Source: Anastatus disparis (taxonomy: Eukaryota; Arthropoda; Insecta; Hymenoptera; Eupelmidae). Taken from it: DNA of 64,000 nucleotides. Of this stretch, positions 50,234 through 62,589 are shown in pieces; positions within the stretch are counted from its first letter, which is position 1; each line of letters opens with the position of its first letter. Location: positions 2,356,001 to 2,420,000 of the forward strand of contig JAFFSR010000264.1 in NCBI GenBank assembly GCA_017163975.1, written 5' to 3'. Below the pieces are notes generated by a model. That model had not been told where the DNA came from. It searched no databases and worked only from the letters and a program-made list of their open reading frames with translations. Position numbers and translations under genes: made by a program.

Positions 50234-52829
50234 ATCATACGATATAACTAGTTAATTTTTCATGAAGCTGATACTTCATCTGTACACTTTAATTAATTTA
50301 ATAAATATTTTAACAATTTTTTTATGTTATAAAGACCTGTCATTTATATAGTAAAAATAAACATGGCGCAACTAGACGTTATTCTGCTGTCTACTTCTCG
50401 ATGCACGCATATCAAATATCAACATTCAACATTACCTAAAATCATTGTATTTCAAATTTCGCGCTCTTTATGAAAAAATACTATCTTCAAAGCATTATTC
50501 ACTATTATTTAAAACAATTATTCGATTCTTTTTCAAAGGGGTTTACCAAACATTAAATTATCAAATATTATTTAAAATAATAATGTTTATTATTATAAAA
50601 TAAGGTTATCTAAAATTTACAATTACCCAAATAATATTGATAAAAGTTTATTCTTTAATTTTATAATATATCTAAAACGCTTTTGCTTAAAATACAAAGA
50701 TTATAAATTTTGATCTGATATGATGAATCAAAGTTTTTAGTTTAATAATAAAGTAAAAAGTTTGGATTTTTTATAACGTTTGGATATTTTGTCTTATATA
50801 AAATTATGAAAAAGGCCATAATATTCGTTTGATTTAACAATTAGTATTATTATTAAAATTATAATAAAATAAATTTTTTTTGTTAAATTTTGAAATATTA
50901 TGAATAAAATTTCACTTTATGCTATTTTTGAAATAATAAGTTCATAAGATTGTTTTTTAAATTATATGGGAATTGAGATAAAAACTTCTGATTGAAAAAA
51001 ATACATTCAAAAGTTTAATTCGGGCAAAAGTGAAGGAATAAAATCGATACAGAAACTTATCATAAAATATGCACCGAAAATTGTTATCGGATTTTGCACG
51101 ATTATTTTTTTTTTTTTTATTTCTTCATGACTCTTGAACAAATTGAATTTTTTTGGTAAATATAAAATAAAAAATGTTTATTCTGCGTGGATAAAAATAG
51201 ACTCTAGGAGAAAGAAGAAATTTTTAGCTTCTAGTAGACTATCTCTTTATTTTTGCTACAGGAATATTTCTTCTCGATTAAAAAAAAAATCAAACTAATG
51301 TATGTCTGTTTAATTTAAATATATTTTTGCTAGGTTCTAACAAAATCTGTTTAAGAAATGAAAAAAATTTGAAATTTTAAAAGAATAATATACTATATTA
51401 CAGGATAGGTATTTAAAAATAGAGACGTTGTCGAGCTAAGGACTACTGGATGTAAGTCGAGAATGTTACCCATTAGTCATGTGCTGCAATGTTCCCGACC
51501 AGCGTAATTACTTTATTAACAATTTTTTATCAGTTATGAAAATCCTTTTCATCGCGCTAACTAGTCCGAATATATACTCAGTATACCCTCACCTTAGATG
51601 TGACTAGTCTCCCTGCAGTTAAGATCACATTTTTATCATGGAGACATATTCTTCGCTCAACTGATTTTCTGAATCAGAAAACTCTTAGATGTCTTATTAT
51701 CTAAAGAGAAATAAAGTCAGTGAGAGGGCAACTTGCTCGCAATCAACTGACATGCATATATCACGTTTGAAATCAACCTTTGACCCTCTAATCCTTAAAT
51801 TGTTAATAAATGTCATTTTTTAACCTCTAAAAAAATTTTTTTATTTCTACCTCAACAATAATATCCACTTTATTAACTCGAAAAGCGAGCCGAAGAAAGG
51901 ATATTTCTAACTTCTAAAATTTTGCGAGAGAAAAGTATTTTTCTCTCGCTAAATTAAAAACTTATAAAACTGAATAGATAGTTGAATTTTTTCATAAAAT
52001 ATTGATTTTTAATTAATATTAAAATATTTATTGAATAAACTTATAGAAATTGTTACTTGTAGAAACGTATCAAATTTTAATAGAAATCAATATGTTATAA
52101 AATTTTTTCAATTTCTAATTTTTTTATTTGCGCATGCTTTTTTTAAGTTAAGTGGTCACTGTTGAGGTAGAAATTAAGCACATTATGAGACTCGAGAGTA
52201 TTGCCTAGTTTTTCTCTCGGAAATTTATTCCACTTGTTTCACTTCGCTTACTCGGGTTGCAAACTTCCCCTCGGAAGAAATATGCAACTTTACTCACTCG
52301 TTGCAGAATGTACTAGTATAACCCTTAAAAAATTATTTTTAAAATGCTTCTACATTAGAACTAAATTCTAAGTTATTTGCCAGAACGTGATTTGATGTAT
52401 TTTGGAAATTAAAAGATTAAATGGAGAAAGAAAGCGTCTAGTGATGAAAAGCTCTATCAGTTATTTGACAGAGGAAAATCGTTCCCATTACACTGTAAAA
52501 AATTTTGTGTAATTCATTAATTTTTAGAAAATATAGAAGGCTTACCTTTTAATTAAGTAGATTAATGCTGTGTTTGATCAGACGAATGCAGTAAATTTGA
52601 AAAGACACTTTGTTTATTTAAAATTATAACTTTATTAATCAAAACGCTTAAGATATAACAAAATTTAATATAGATATACTTTATAATTAGTTTATAATGA
52701 TGGAAACGTACACTGTCAACAATACATGCATGAAAATCAATGTAAAAGTACTGGAAGCAAAATTTTATCGGCGCACATGAAATACAAATTACGTAAATAC
52801 ATAATTTTTTCACTGATCATGCTCTAAAT
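50234..52829. other. No gene recognised
   Basis: AT-rich DNA upstream of the oxidase start. GC-richer patches at about 51415-51640 and 51880-52330. TTTCTACCTCAACA (51845) and its complement (TGTTGAGGTAGAAA, 52160) bracket the second patch, perhaps an old TIR element. Confidence 0.35.
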
Positions 52830-53570
52830 TTAATGCACGAATGCATAAAATTTCAAGTAATTTATTGCTGAGCAAATTTGATGCACTAGCTTAATTATTG
52901 ATGTAAAATGAATAAAATTTAATGTAGATCTACATAGGATTTCTAGCAATTTGCGCCTTATGATTTTTAATGTATTAATATGATAGTTTGTGAAATATAT
53001 CTAAAATTTCAAGTCAAAATATATATAATTTTAAGTGACTTTATCTAAACTTAATTTAATACACTTGCTTGAATATTCATGTAAGATAAATAAAATTTAA
53101 TGCAGGACTGCATAGAATTTCCAGGAATGTGCATTCACTACTTTTTAATGCATCCACATAAAATTCTGTGCAAGGTACCTGAAATTACATGTAAAAATAT
53201 ATAAAATTTAAGGTAACTTTGTACAAGCTTAATTTAATACACTAGCCTGAATATTGATGTAAAATGAATAAAATTTAATTTACAACTGCATAAAATTTAC
53301 AGCAATTAGCGCCTCCTACTGCTTAATGCATCGACATGAAATTTGGTACAATTCACCTAAAATTTCATGTGAAAATAAAAAAAATTTTACGTAACTTTAT
53401 ACAAGTTTAATTTAATGCACTAGCGTCAATACTAATGTATAATGAATAAAATTTAATTTAAAACTGCATAAAATTTTCAATAATTTGCACTTTCTACTAT
53501 CTTATGTATCCACATAAAATTTTGTACAATATACCTTAAATTTGATGTGAAAATAAATTAGTCTAATAAC
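52830..53570. repeat. 178-bp satellite, about four copies
   Basis: AATAAAATTTA recurs at 52911, 53089, 53267 and 53445, a constant 178-bp spacing. Each unit contains TTAATTTAATACACTAGC-, GCATAAAATTT- and CCTAAAATTTCATG-type words. Copies are noticeably diverged. No coding sense. Confidence 0.8.
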
Positions 53571-53985
53571 GGATGTGCAGGTTAAAAAAAAGAGTAAGAG
53601 AAATAAAAATAAAAACGATAGATATCGTCTGTGATATAATACAAGATCTGTGATAACGCAACCATGTACCGCTTGGTTTTTTTGGTGCGTCCGCATTGCC
53701 CATTACACATAACACAATTTTACATAAATAATATACAAAGTGAGGATTTATAATGCCATATTCAATGTCTTGTTTAACTTAAAATTAAATTGAAAATTAA
53801 ATAAAAAAATAAGTACTAAATAAATAACAGAACAATATTCTTCATGTTTTCAAAATCCTTAAACTTCATATAATTTGAAATCATTCGAGAAGCTAGAAAC
53901 TTTTTTAGCTGATTTGAAGACTGCTGGGTCGTATGATGTTAATATTTTTTTTTCTTACTTTCTTTCTCTCCCGTAGGATTAATTT
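53571..53985. other. No gene recognised
   Basis: AT-rich spacer between the satellite and the last exon of the pseudogene. Confidence 0.35.
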
Positions 53986-56564
53986 TCAAAAATAATATGA
54001 AAAAAATATATTTGTTAATAATAATAAAAATATCGAAGAGTAAATCATAAGTACTATACATATCTTTGGATGAATTCCATGGTTTTTTTCTATCGTAGGA
54101 TGGTATGCTAATCCAAATACGTAATAGCTTAATATATTAATCAATACTTCTTCAAGAGAATCAGTGCATTCAATACTGAAATTTGGATTGATATGCGCTG
54201 AACATTTTGCTTCATTGTCATACAGCGAATTTCCTGTAAACATTATTTTTTGTATACAATTAAAGTTTAAACATATTTAATACATAACTATTAAGTAGAA
54301 CGTTAATTAATATTAAATTTTAATTAAAAAATATTTCGAGACATATTAATTACGATCACTTTAATCGTAAAAACAATAAGTATTCAATTATTCCAATTAA
54401 ATTTAATATAAAAAATCAGTAATGAAGAAAGTATAGGAGCTTGTTATTTTTTAACTCAATTGGAAATTTTACGAAATGCAGTTATTATGCATATTCTTCA
54501 TTTTTATCTTACCTTTAATTACCACCGAGGGTATACCATTTTGATTTGGCCACCATCTTCAACGTCTTCCTTAAATCATAAAAAACAGTAATAATCACTA
54601 TTTAATTACACAATTATTTTTAAGTAATCTAATAAACTCTAATATTGATAATATTAACCCTCTCAGTCATAGAAATCGATATATTGACTACATATTTTTT
54701 TTAATATTTTCTAATTATTTTAAATACTATAAATAATCCTGGAATATTTAAAATTTTCAGATATTCTACTCTCTAAATATAATCCAATGAAATTTCACTG
54801 AATTCAAGTGAAGATGGCTTTACTGGGGTTCAGTTAAATTTGAATGAATGGAATAATGAAATATCCACTGAAATATCCATATTTTCACTAAAATTCATTG
54901 AAATTTCTTCTGATTATCAAGTGAAATTTCATTGAAATTTTAGCTGAACTTCAAGTGCAGCAATTTTCATAGATCCATTCAGTAGGATTCAACTGAATTA
55001 TACTTAGAGAGTAATATTGAAACTTTACAATGATTATAATATTTAATAAAATCATTTTCCTGTCTAGAAAATTTTTTTTTAATATTCTAATTAGTTTTGT
55101 ACTATTCAATATTTCTGTTCAAATTAAATATTTCCAATATTTGACTTTGAATTTACACTTAAAAACCTTAAAAACCTTCAGTAATGTCTTAGAGAAAATT
55201 AAATTGAAATGATTGTATGATCAAGGGTTAAATTTCAATATTTTAATCCAGACGTAAAAAACTAGAATTCATATTTTGCATAAAATGTTTTAAATATCTT
55301 GAATATTATTTTAACATAAATTATATTATATTTTAGTTCAATTTAATTAAACTTTTAACCTTACCTTTATTATTTTAAATAGAAAATTATCATCTTTGTA
55401 ATACAGTATTAATAGTTTAAAAACTACCAAATATTTTGATATTTTATCTTTGGGTACAATACTTGTAGTGACTTTGTTTCTTCGATAATATCATCATATC
55501 GAGTCTGGATTTCTGACTTATGCTTCAACGATTTTAAATATTGTCCTATTTTTTTAACACGCTTTTCCAGACTTTCCGTCCATATTTCCATAAGATTTTT
55601 ACCCATCAAATGATTGTTATATGCTATAAAGTGCTCTTTTATTGCAATAAATGGTCACTTTTCTTGAAGTAATAAACAATCTAATTTGGGATAATTTATA
55701 ATAGCCTTTAGAGTAGGGTACGTTTTTATCATTAAATCATAGATATCTTTATCTGTTTTGTTTGAATAAAAAAGTTCAATTAGCCTTAACCTTAAGGCTT
55801 CTTGGATCTCGCTAGTTTCTTCGTCCATTAACAAAGGTACATAATTTATGCATTCATATGCATCTTGTTTTGTTTTCAAATCTTTTTCTTTCAAACGTTG
55901 TTTTTCAGCTTCGTCATCACTGTCTGAATGCCTTTTAAGGTGCTTGGTTTCATCTTTAGTTTTGTGATATAATAAAAAGTTATATATTGTTGAAAAAAAA
56001 GTCTCGTATCCACTGCCCCATGACTCATCATAGTTTATAGAGACATCAAAGGATTTTGAGAATTTATCACACATTTTTTAGCTATTTTTTATGCGACATT
56101 TCGCTTGGTGGTATTAAGATCTTTTAACATATAATTTACTACTAATGAAGTAACGATCCTTTTTTCTGATAAGGTAAGTTGTATTCCTTCTGAACACTTT
56201 TTAAGTATAGAAGACGGTACTTTGGCCCATATCATGTCTACATTAATTACTTGAGACTTATTTGATGAAATAGTTGCTGTAAAATTCAATTCTAAAATGA
56301 ATTGTAAAAATATTTTTGTAAAATTCTAGTTTTTCATCACCTTTTTGTATTTTAACATAAAAATAAATGATTCTAGATTCTTAAAAAATGATTACCCTTT
56401 GTTGGTGCTTGTTGATTAGTGTTGGCAGAGTTTTTATTATTTTCAGAAATCTCACGCAAATTCGAATCTACTAAAGATAAAGTAAGTGGTTCTTTCACCA
56501 TAGATACATACTCTGAGAGTATTTCATCATCGTCAATTTCAGTGTTGTCATTTGATAATGCCAA
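53986..56564 (-). pseudogene. Multi-exon pseudogene of an uncharacterised transposon-associated protein family
   Basis: Pieces in order: exon 56564-56396 (acidic, ends AAAGG|GTAATC); from 56291 on, IQLTLSEKRIVTSLVVNYML, KDLNTTKRNVA, then TAA and a one-base loss; KFSKSFDVSINYDESWGSGY; a charged region (RHSDSDDEAEKQRLKEKDLK); YECINYVPLLMDEE; EKRVKKIGQYLKSL. A TGA at about 55658 replaces an expected Trp (EK-stop-PFIAIKEHF). A short exon ending at 54513 reads WWPNQNGIPSVVIK, and the last exon from 54233 reads TDSLEEVLINILSYYVFGLA. The 'TLSEKR...GSGY' and 'SLEEV...YYVF' layout recalls a family of unnamed proteins multiplied in fish, cnidarian and insect genomes; function unknown. At least three lesions. 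Confidence 0.55.
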
Positions 56565-56600
56565 CTAAAAATATAAAAAATTAGTATTATTATTACATTA

Positions 56601-57579
56601 TACAGTACCGGGCAATAATTCTGAGCAGGTTATCAAATTTTTGCTCCGACTTTGAAAAAGCGTATCTTCTTCAATTTTCATCCTAGAAAAAATTTAGAAA
56701 AAGCATTTTAAAGTATTCGTTAAATGCTTTCTTTTTAGCTTACTTACATTTTTTTAACGATATTTAAAAAAAAAATAATCGCTTTGGCAATTTTGAAATT
56801 TTTTTCATTTTTGCATTTTTCTTCAATCAGCTGTAGTTTTTAAAATAATTAAACTAGAAAAAATTTGAAAAAAGATTTGGAAAGGGCTCTAAAAATGCTA
56901 TTTGCAGCTATTTTTACAAAAATTTTTAAATTATTTTTTGTCAAGTATTAAGCATATAAAGTTATCGATCTAATACTTTTGCAGTTGTAAAAAACACTTG
57001 AATAGTAAGTAGAAAATAATCGCTGGTGAAGTAGTGATTTGATTTTAGTAGGAAATTATAACTATTCATTATTAATAATAAAACATAATAAAATATGAAA
57101 CAACAAAAAGATTTATTTTGCAAAAATTATATCATAAAAATCAAAAGTTTTGCACCAGCGATTATTTTCTACTTGCTATTCAAGTATTTTTTACTACTGC
57201 AAAAGTATTAGATCGATAACTTTATATGCTTAAAACTTGACAAAAAATAATTAAAATTTTTTTGTAAAAATAGCTGCAAATAGCATTTTTAGAACCCTTT
57301 CCAAATCTTTTTTCAAATTTTTTCTAGCTCAATTATTTAAAAAACTACAGCTGATTGAAGAAAAATGCAAATATGAAAAAAATTTCAAAATTGCCAAAGT
57401 GATTATTTTTTTTTAAATATCATTAAAAAAATGTAAGTAAGCTAAAAAGAAAGCATTTGACGAATACTTTAAAATGCTTTTTTTAAATATTTTCTAGGAT
57501 GAAAATTGAAGAGGATACGCTTTTTCAAATTCGGAGTAAAAATTTGATAACCTGCTCAGAATTATTGCCCGGTACTGTA
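56601..57579. mobile_element. Foldback element TACAGTACCGGGCAATAATT, arms of about 430 bp
   Basis: The left end TACAGTACCGGGCAATAATT and the right end AATTATTGCCCGGTACTGTA are exact complements. The two halves stay complementary, with a few percent of differences by eye, to a centre around 57050-57100. TA at the borders suggests a Tc1/mariner-type target. Sits between pseudogene exons. No transposase. Confidence 0.88.
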
Positions 57580-57800
57580 CATTAAAATGCATTATAGTAT
57601 ATCAGAACAAGGAATTAAAATAAATTGTATTAAATGTTACAATATTACTCATAACATTTCACTATACCGGAAAGTCAAGTGAGTTTTTATAATGAATAAA
57701 ACAGTGCAACTTATTTTTTCTCCTGTTGCACAATACACTATAACGCTTTTTACACATTGAATAAAAATTGTAAATTTTTGTCATAATAAAAAAATCATAC

Positions 57801-57919
57801 CTTATATATTCTGCAAGTTTTAATTTTTCTTTTCCTTTTTCTATTATATTCTCTATATTATCGTCTTTCATAATTATTTTCCCTTTCTCGCAAAATGATT
57901 GTATTTTGAATAATGGCAT
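57801..57919 (-). CDS. Possible first exon of the pseudogene downstream
   Basis: ATG at 57919, MPLFKIQSFCEKGKIIMKDD and a Lys/Glu-rich helix (NIIEKGKEKLKLAEYI), ending AAG|GTATGA. It has a proper donor, but its phase (2) does not fit the exon at 56564 directly, so another exon or a lesion must intervene. Confidence 0.3.
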
Positions 57920-59489
57920 CTTGCTCTAAAATAAATAAATCAATATATTAAAATACGTTGATATATTTTTTGCATAGTATGTAGAAAAATAGCATTTTAC
58001 GCATTAGACGTAGGATTCCTTACCAAAAATCAACATTGAATATGAAAATTTTTTTATACTCTTTTCACATGGCCATAAACGAGATGATTTGAAAGAAAAG
58101 AATTTAAGGTAATCAAAAAATGTTAGATGAAATTTGTTTACTGTCAAAATAGATACAATCGCATAAAATTTTTCTATAAAATACTGCAGTCTTAATTTTT
58201 TATTTTAATTTACAAGCACTTATTTTATTTTTTGTTGAATTTAAGAGAGAGACGATATAAAAACTGAAAAATTATTATGATTTGCAAAGTTTTAAAGCTT
58301 ATGCGTATTTTTTTATAAAGAATGAGATGTGAATTCGCAAATCATGATTTTTCGAGAAGTAGGTCAAAATTAAATATCTCTTATTGAATTTTTTTAAGTA
58401 GTACATACTTTGACAAAAATTAAGCATTGTAAAAAATTTTTCTATCATCTTAAGTTTTTTTCTGATAATAATAATCTCAAAAATTATAATCTAAAATAAT
58501 AATAGTTTGTTATGTAAGATTATACGGCTGATTCCATTTCAAATCGAACAGCCTGTATACACTCGAGCCACCAATCACTACACCGTTGAAGTATGTTATT
58601 CTACTCTGAAAATAAGGAGACACGTATTTTTTTTTTTGCTGAAATATCAAAATTGCATAAGATATGCACATTTGAAAATTGCATACAAAAACTAAATGTT
58701 CAAATTGAAAAAGTTGACGATAACTTTAGAGAACTATCGTTTTACCAATTTTCAATGAATTTTGGTAATTCTTTTTTTGTTTTATTCTGTTTTGAGCTCT
58801 CTTCAATTCAGTGCAAGAAATTAAAAAAAAAACTAAAAAATTACTGAGATGTATGCATTTTATAAAAAAATGCACTTTTTATGCACATGCATTTTTCTCA
58901 AAAAGGCCATCTTTTTTTTTGCTGAAATTTTTTGGGTTGATAGAGGACCAAATTACCTATCTAATGGTACCTGTTTGATGCTGTGTATTTTTTTGTTTGG
59001 AGCGAGAAAACAATTCACAAATTTTATTGTTGAAAAATATTTGTATACACGTTCGGAAGTCTTAAGCAATCTACATTCAAACGCTCTCGCATGCTTCGCT
59101 CATAATTTGTATACATTTATATGTATGTTTATGTCGTCGTACCAGGTATTCGGTGTTGTATGTGCAAAGCTAGTTAAATGGGTATAGAGGTTATATACAT
59201 TTCAATTCGTAGCACAACTATATGCAGTTTGCTATACTTCACATAGAAAAATATAGATGATTCCATACCTCACATGGTAACGTATAGAGTCATCTATACG
59301 TCGCACTATAAGGTAGTAATTAGTTATGAAGCGATCGCCGAAGTCGTAAAATTGGTTAGTTTAATCAGCGTGTTTTGTTTTTTCTTTTGACATTTTGTTC
59401 TTTAATAAATTTAAAAAAATATCGAAAAAAATAAAAATTAGATTAATCATAGGAAAAAATAAAATATAAATAAAAAAAAATAATAATAA
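57920..59489. other. No gene; repeat fragments
   Basis: TTTTTTTTTTGCTGAAAT occurs twice (about 58620 and 58910). The part at about 59085-59170 shares words with about 37390-37440. A small palindromic CTATACGT...ACGTATAG cluster lies at about 59270-59305. The short ORFs here look like chance in AT-rich DNA. Confidence 0.4.
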
Positions 59490-59640
59490 CAGTCAATCTC
59501 GGGCGCGCTTTGCACGCCCTCGACTGTCTACTGTTCTAGCAACAAACTCGCCCTGTATTCATCCTTCTTACTCCCAAATGGCGTATATAACTAATATATG
59601 TATGTGTGTGTGTGTGTGTGTACACATATATATGTAAATT
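59490..59640. repeat. Partial copy of the 37.9-kb snap-back element, then (TG)n
   Basis: GGGCGCGCTTTGCACGCCCT followed by CTGTATTCATCCTTCTTACTCCCAA...GCGTATATAACTAATATATG, matching 37937-38045 with changes. A (GT)n run follows at about 59603-59622. Confidence 0.7.
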
Positions 59641-60079
59641 CGTAATATAAAAATAAATACTTAAAAATGGAAAAAAATAGTTCTATTCGTGTATACCTAT
59701 ATTATGTATGTTTCGATGTACCAACAATAGGAGGCCAACTCGCGGGCAAATACATTGCGTAACCAAAACAGCATTTTGGAACTGTTATATAGAAGCTAGT
59801 TATTCTTACGACTGATTTAAATATTATGTACAAAGAATAAAAAAGAATATTTTATTTAATGTTATTGATGACAGTTTTACTACCGTCAACTATTACATAT
59901 GTCTATCAGTAAGGTACAGAAAGCCAAATAGAAGAAATTGGTGTATGAGAGTTATTTGTATGAGTGAGTAATGAGTGATGTGTGGCTGGAAGATTTTTCG
60001 TGTGCTGGTACACACGATAATTCTAACCGGCATCATTATTCTTACTTCTATTCTATTCTTTTTTTCTTTCTTTTTGCAA

Positions 60080-60220
60080 ACCAGACCTGCGAACAGGAAA
60101 TATTATTTTCCTTTGCAGGATTTGCGGCGTTGTTTCTGTTCATTTATTTGTCTAATGTACTTAAAATTGCCTATAAATATTCCTATGTAACTCTGGATTT
60201 AAATAAATTTGAAAGTTACT
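60080..60220 (+). mobile_element. LINE 3'-end remnant
   Basis: GCGAACAGGAAATATTATTT and TCCTTTGC, then a tail resembling the end of the LINE at about 36695-36760 (ACACAGGAAATTATATTTTCCTTTGCG). The two ORFs at 59971-60234 arise here by chance. Confidence 0.45.
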
Positions 60221-60350
60221 TCTCGGGCTTGTGAAAAAGTAAACAAAACTGTGCAATTACAATGTCCAAAATTTACTCTTCTAAAAGAATTTCATGTCCC
60301 GATTTTTTTCAAATGCATAAGAAGGTAGTTTATAAGAGCAGTAATTTACG

Positions 60351-61355
60351 TTTTCATCCCAGGCGGACGCATTCGGGTTTTTACGTGCAGAGAGTCCTCA
60401 ATTGATAAATAGGTTAGATGCACGCTAGGAGCTCCTAGGCTGCAATAGCAGTCATTACTGCCCAGGAGTATAAAGCTCCTGGGTTGCATTGAGCTCATTA
60501 AAGCCCAGCAGCAACTTTTCTCTATCGTATTTCGACTTAAATCAGAAACAAAAGAATCAATAGTGCAAAACTGCAAGTTCAGTTGTATTTGGTATTCAAG
60601 CTACAGCTTGTGCTACAGAATTTTATTACTTTAAAAAATCGACATTTATAAAAAAAATAAAATTATAAAATTGCAATAATATTGTTAATTATCAATAATT
60701 TTAAGAGGCGGTCGGAACCAAATCGGTGACTTAGTTCGGTGCTTGTAATAAATGCTTATAATAATTTATTCATTTATTAATATGGTAAAAATATAGTAAT
60801 TTCCTCTAGTCATGTATATAAAGAATAATTTAAAATAGTTAAAGCCACAAAAATGTACAAAATATTGTTATAAAGCGAAAAATGCCACCTAACAATCGAC
60901 ACGACAGTTTCTTGCATGCGGTATATGTCAAGTCAGTTTGATATTTGTAATAAATGCTTATAATAATTTATTTACTTATTCATATGGTAAAAATATAGTC
61001 ATTTCCTCTAGTCATGTATATAAAGAATAATTTGAAATAGTGTAAGACATAAAAATATAGAAAATATTATCGTAAAGCGAAAAATGCTGACTTGATATAT
61101 ACCGCAAGTCACCGATTTGGTTCCGACCGCCTCTTAATGTTAATTTTATTATTTATTGTCGATATTATTATTTTTATTTATTATTTCTTTTTAATTTTAT
61201 TATTTATAGTTAATTTTTTATTTAATATCAAAAATTAATAAATTTTAATAAAAAAGAGTACCCTATAATTTTAGTTTTGTTATATAAATATAAAATTATT
61301 TTTAAAAAAACATCTGCACCTAAAAACCCTCATGCGTCCTTGCCTGGGATGAAAA
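60351..61355. mobile_element. TIR element of about 1 kb, containing a nested MITE
   Basis: TTTTCATCCCAGGCGGACGC at 60351 and the complement of the right end (TTTTCATCCCAGGCAAGGAC, right end 61355). The agreement continues through GCATxxGGGTTTTTAxGTGCAG. No transposase. The nested element occupies 60701-61137. The ORF at 60346-60576 is non-coding by composition. Confidence 0.75.
60701..61137. mobile_element. MITE with TTAA ends (piggyBac-like)
   Basis: TTAAGAGGCGGTCGGAACCA at the left and its exact complement at the right (perfect for about 32 bp: ...AAATCGGTGACTT). TTAA borders are the hallmark target of piggyBac transposons. Inside, a unit of about 190 bp beginning TAATAAATGCTTATAATAAT is directly repeated twice (about 60747 and 60949). 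Confidence 0.8.
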
Positions 61356-62195
61356 ATTTTTTAAGCACCCTCCCATGGAAGAACTGCCAGCTTTGAATTA
61401 ACGGCCTGATAATGACTAAATATTGGTCATCGTCCTACGTATGCCGGTACTGAATCTAGCTTGTATCCAATATTGAAATGATAATATCGGACCATATAAT
61501 ATAGACAGGTATCGTTTCAATATCGTTTGCCAGATTCTATCGATAGAATATTATTAAAGTATTGCTTCAGTACCGTTTGCCGTTGTTGTCGTTGCTAAGC
61601 AAGTACTTGCAATGACATAATATTTGTTTAAATATAACCTCATTATAACCTAATAATTTTATACGTACATGTGCTCAATACGCGCTATAAAAAAATGTAT
61701 AAAAGAGTAGTTACTATTTGAAAAAACAAGGAAAATTAAAGAAACGCAATTTGTCAGCATTGTAAAAAACATCTGTAAAGTCCGTAGTCGATTCTTTGAG
61801 TCCCGAAAAAAAACTGATTTAAATAAATATAAAAATTTAGGCGCAATAATAGCAAAATTGGTTAAGTTTATTTTTAAAATTAATGGATTATGGTCGTATA
61901 ATGAACAGCAACTTATTGATTTCCAAAGTGTTTTTATTCCAAAAAATTTTGTTGGAAAAAGATGATTTATTTATTTAAATAAATAATACTTAATTATATA
62001 AGTTAAATGATAAATTATTCGATGACTGATAAATACTGGTAATCAGTATTGTGCCTGCATTGGCATTGAAAGTTCGGTCCTATATTATCATTTAAATATT
62101 AAACAGATACCGAACCAGCATTGGGAATCAGTACTGGAATCACGGGCACCAGTACCGTACCAAATCCAGTCCGGAATTGCCTTCTTCCATGGGCT
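61356..62195. other. No gene recognised
   Basis: CCCATGGAAGAA (about 61373) and its complement TTCTTCCATGGG (about 62182) bracket this part, possibly an old TIR element. Words like AGTACC...GGTACTG recur inside. No ORF of note. Confidence 0.35.
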
Positions 62196-62340
62196 GGGCG
62201 AGCCTTGCGCGATGACGGCCTTCGGACGATATTTACATCGTGGGATAAAGCCTCGGCCGCTCGCTTCGCTCGCGCGCCTCGGCTTTATTATCCCACGATG
62301 TTAATATCGTCCTCAGGTCGTAATCGCGCAAGGCTCGCCC
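62196..62340. mobile_element. GC-rich snap-back element
   Basis: GGGCGAGCCTTGCGCGATGA pairs with TAATCGCGCAAGGCTCGCCC. The arms run through GGACGATATT and ACATCGTGGGATAAAGCC to the centre CGCTCGCTTCGCTCGCGCG. Nearly the whole 145 bp folds on itself. Confidence 0.85.
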
Positions 62341-62589
62341 AAGGTACATAAATAACTATTTAGACTGTTGGAAGATTTAGCCATTAATTATACTTTATGC
62401 ATATAATTTATACTATTTCGCTAAAAAGTAATACACACTTCCATACTTTGTTATGTACATCTACAATTTTGTCACTTATTGAAAAAGGAAATAGTCGAAG
62501 GAAGTTATATATTTGGTATGCACCCCTGGTATTTTCGTATTTTTAGGACTTATAATAAGTGGCTTACTTTGATTATCTCCTAATAAGTA

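Noticed and set aside
59971..60234. Small membrane-protein ORF
   Set aside because: Two overlapping frames in T-rich DNA over a LINE 3'-end remnant; no consistent coding signal.
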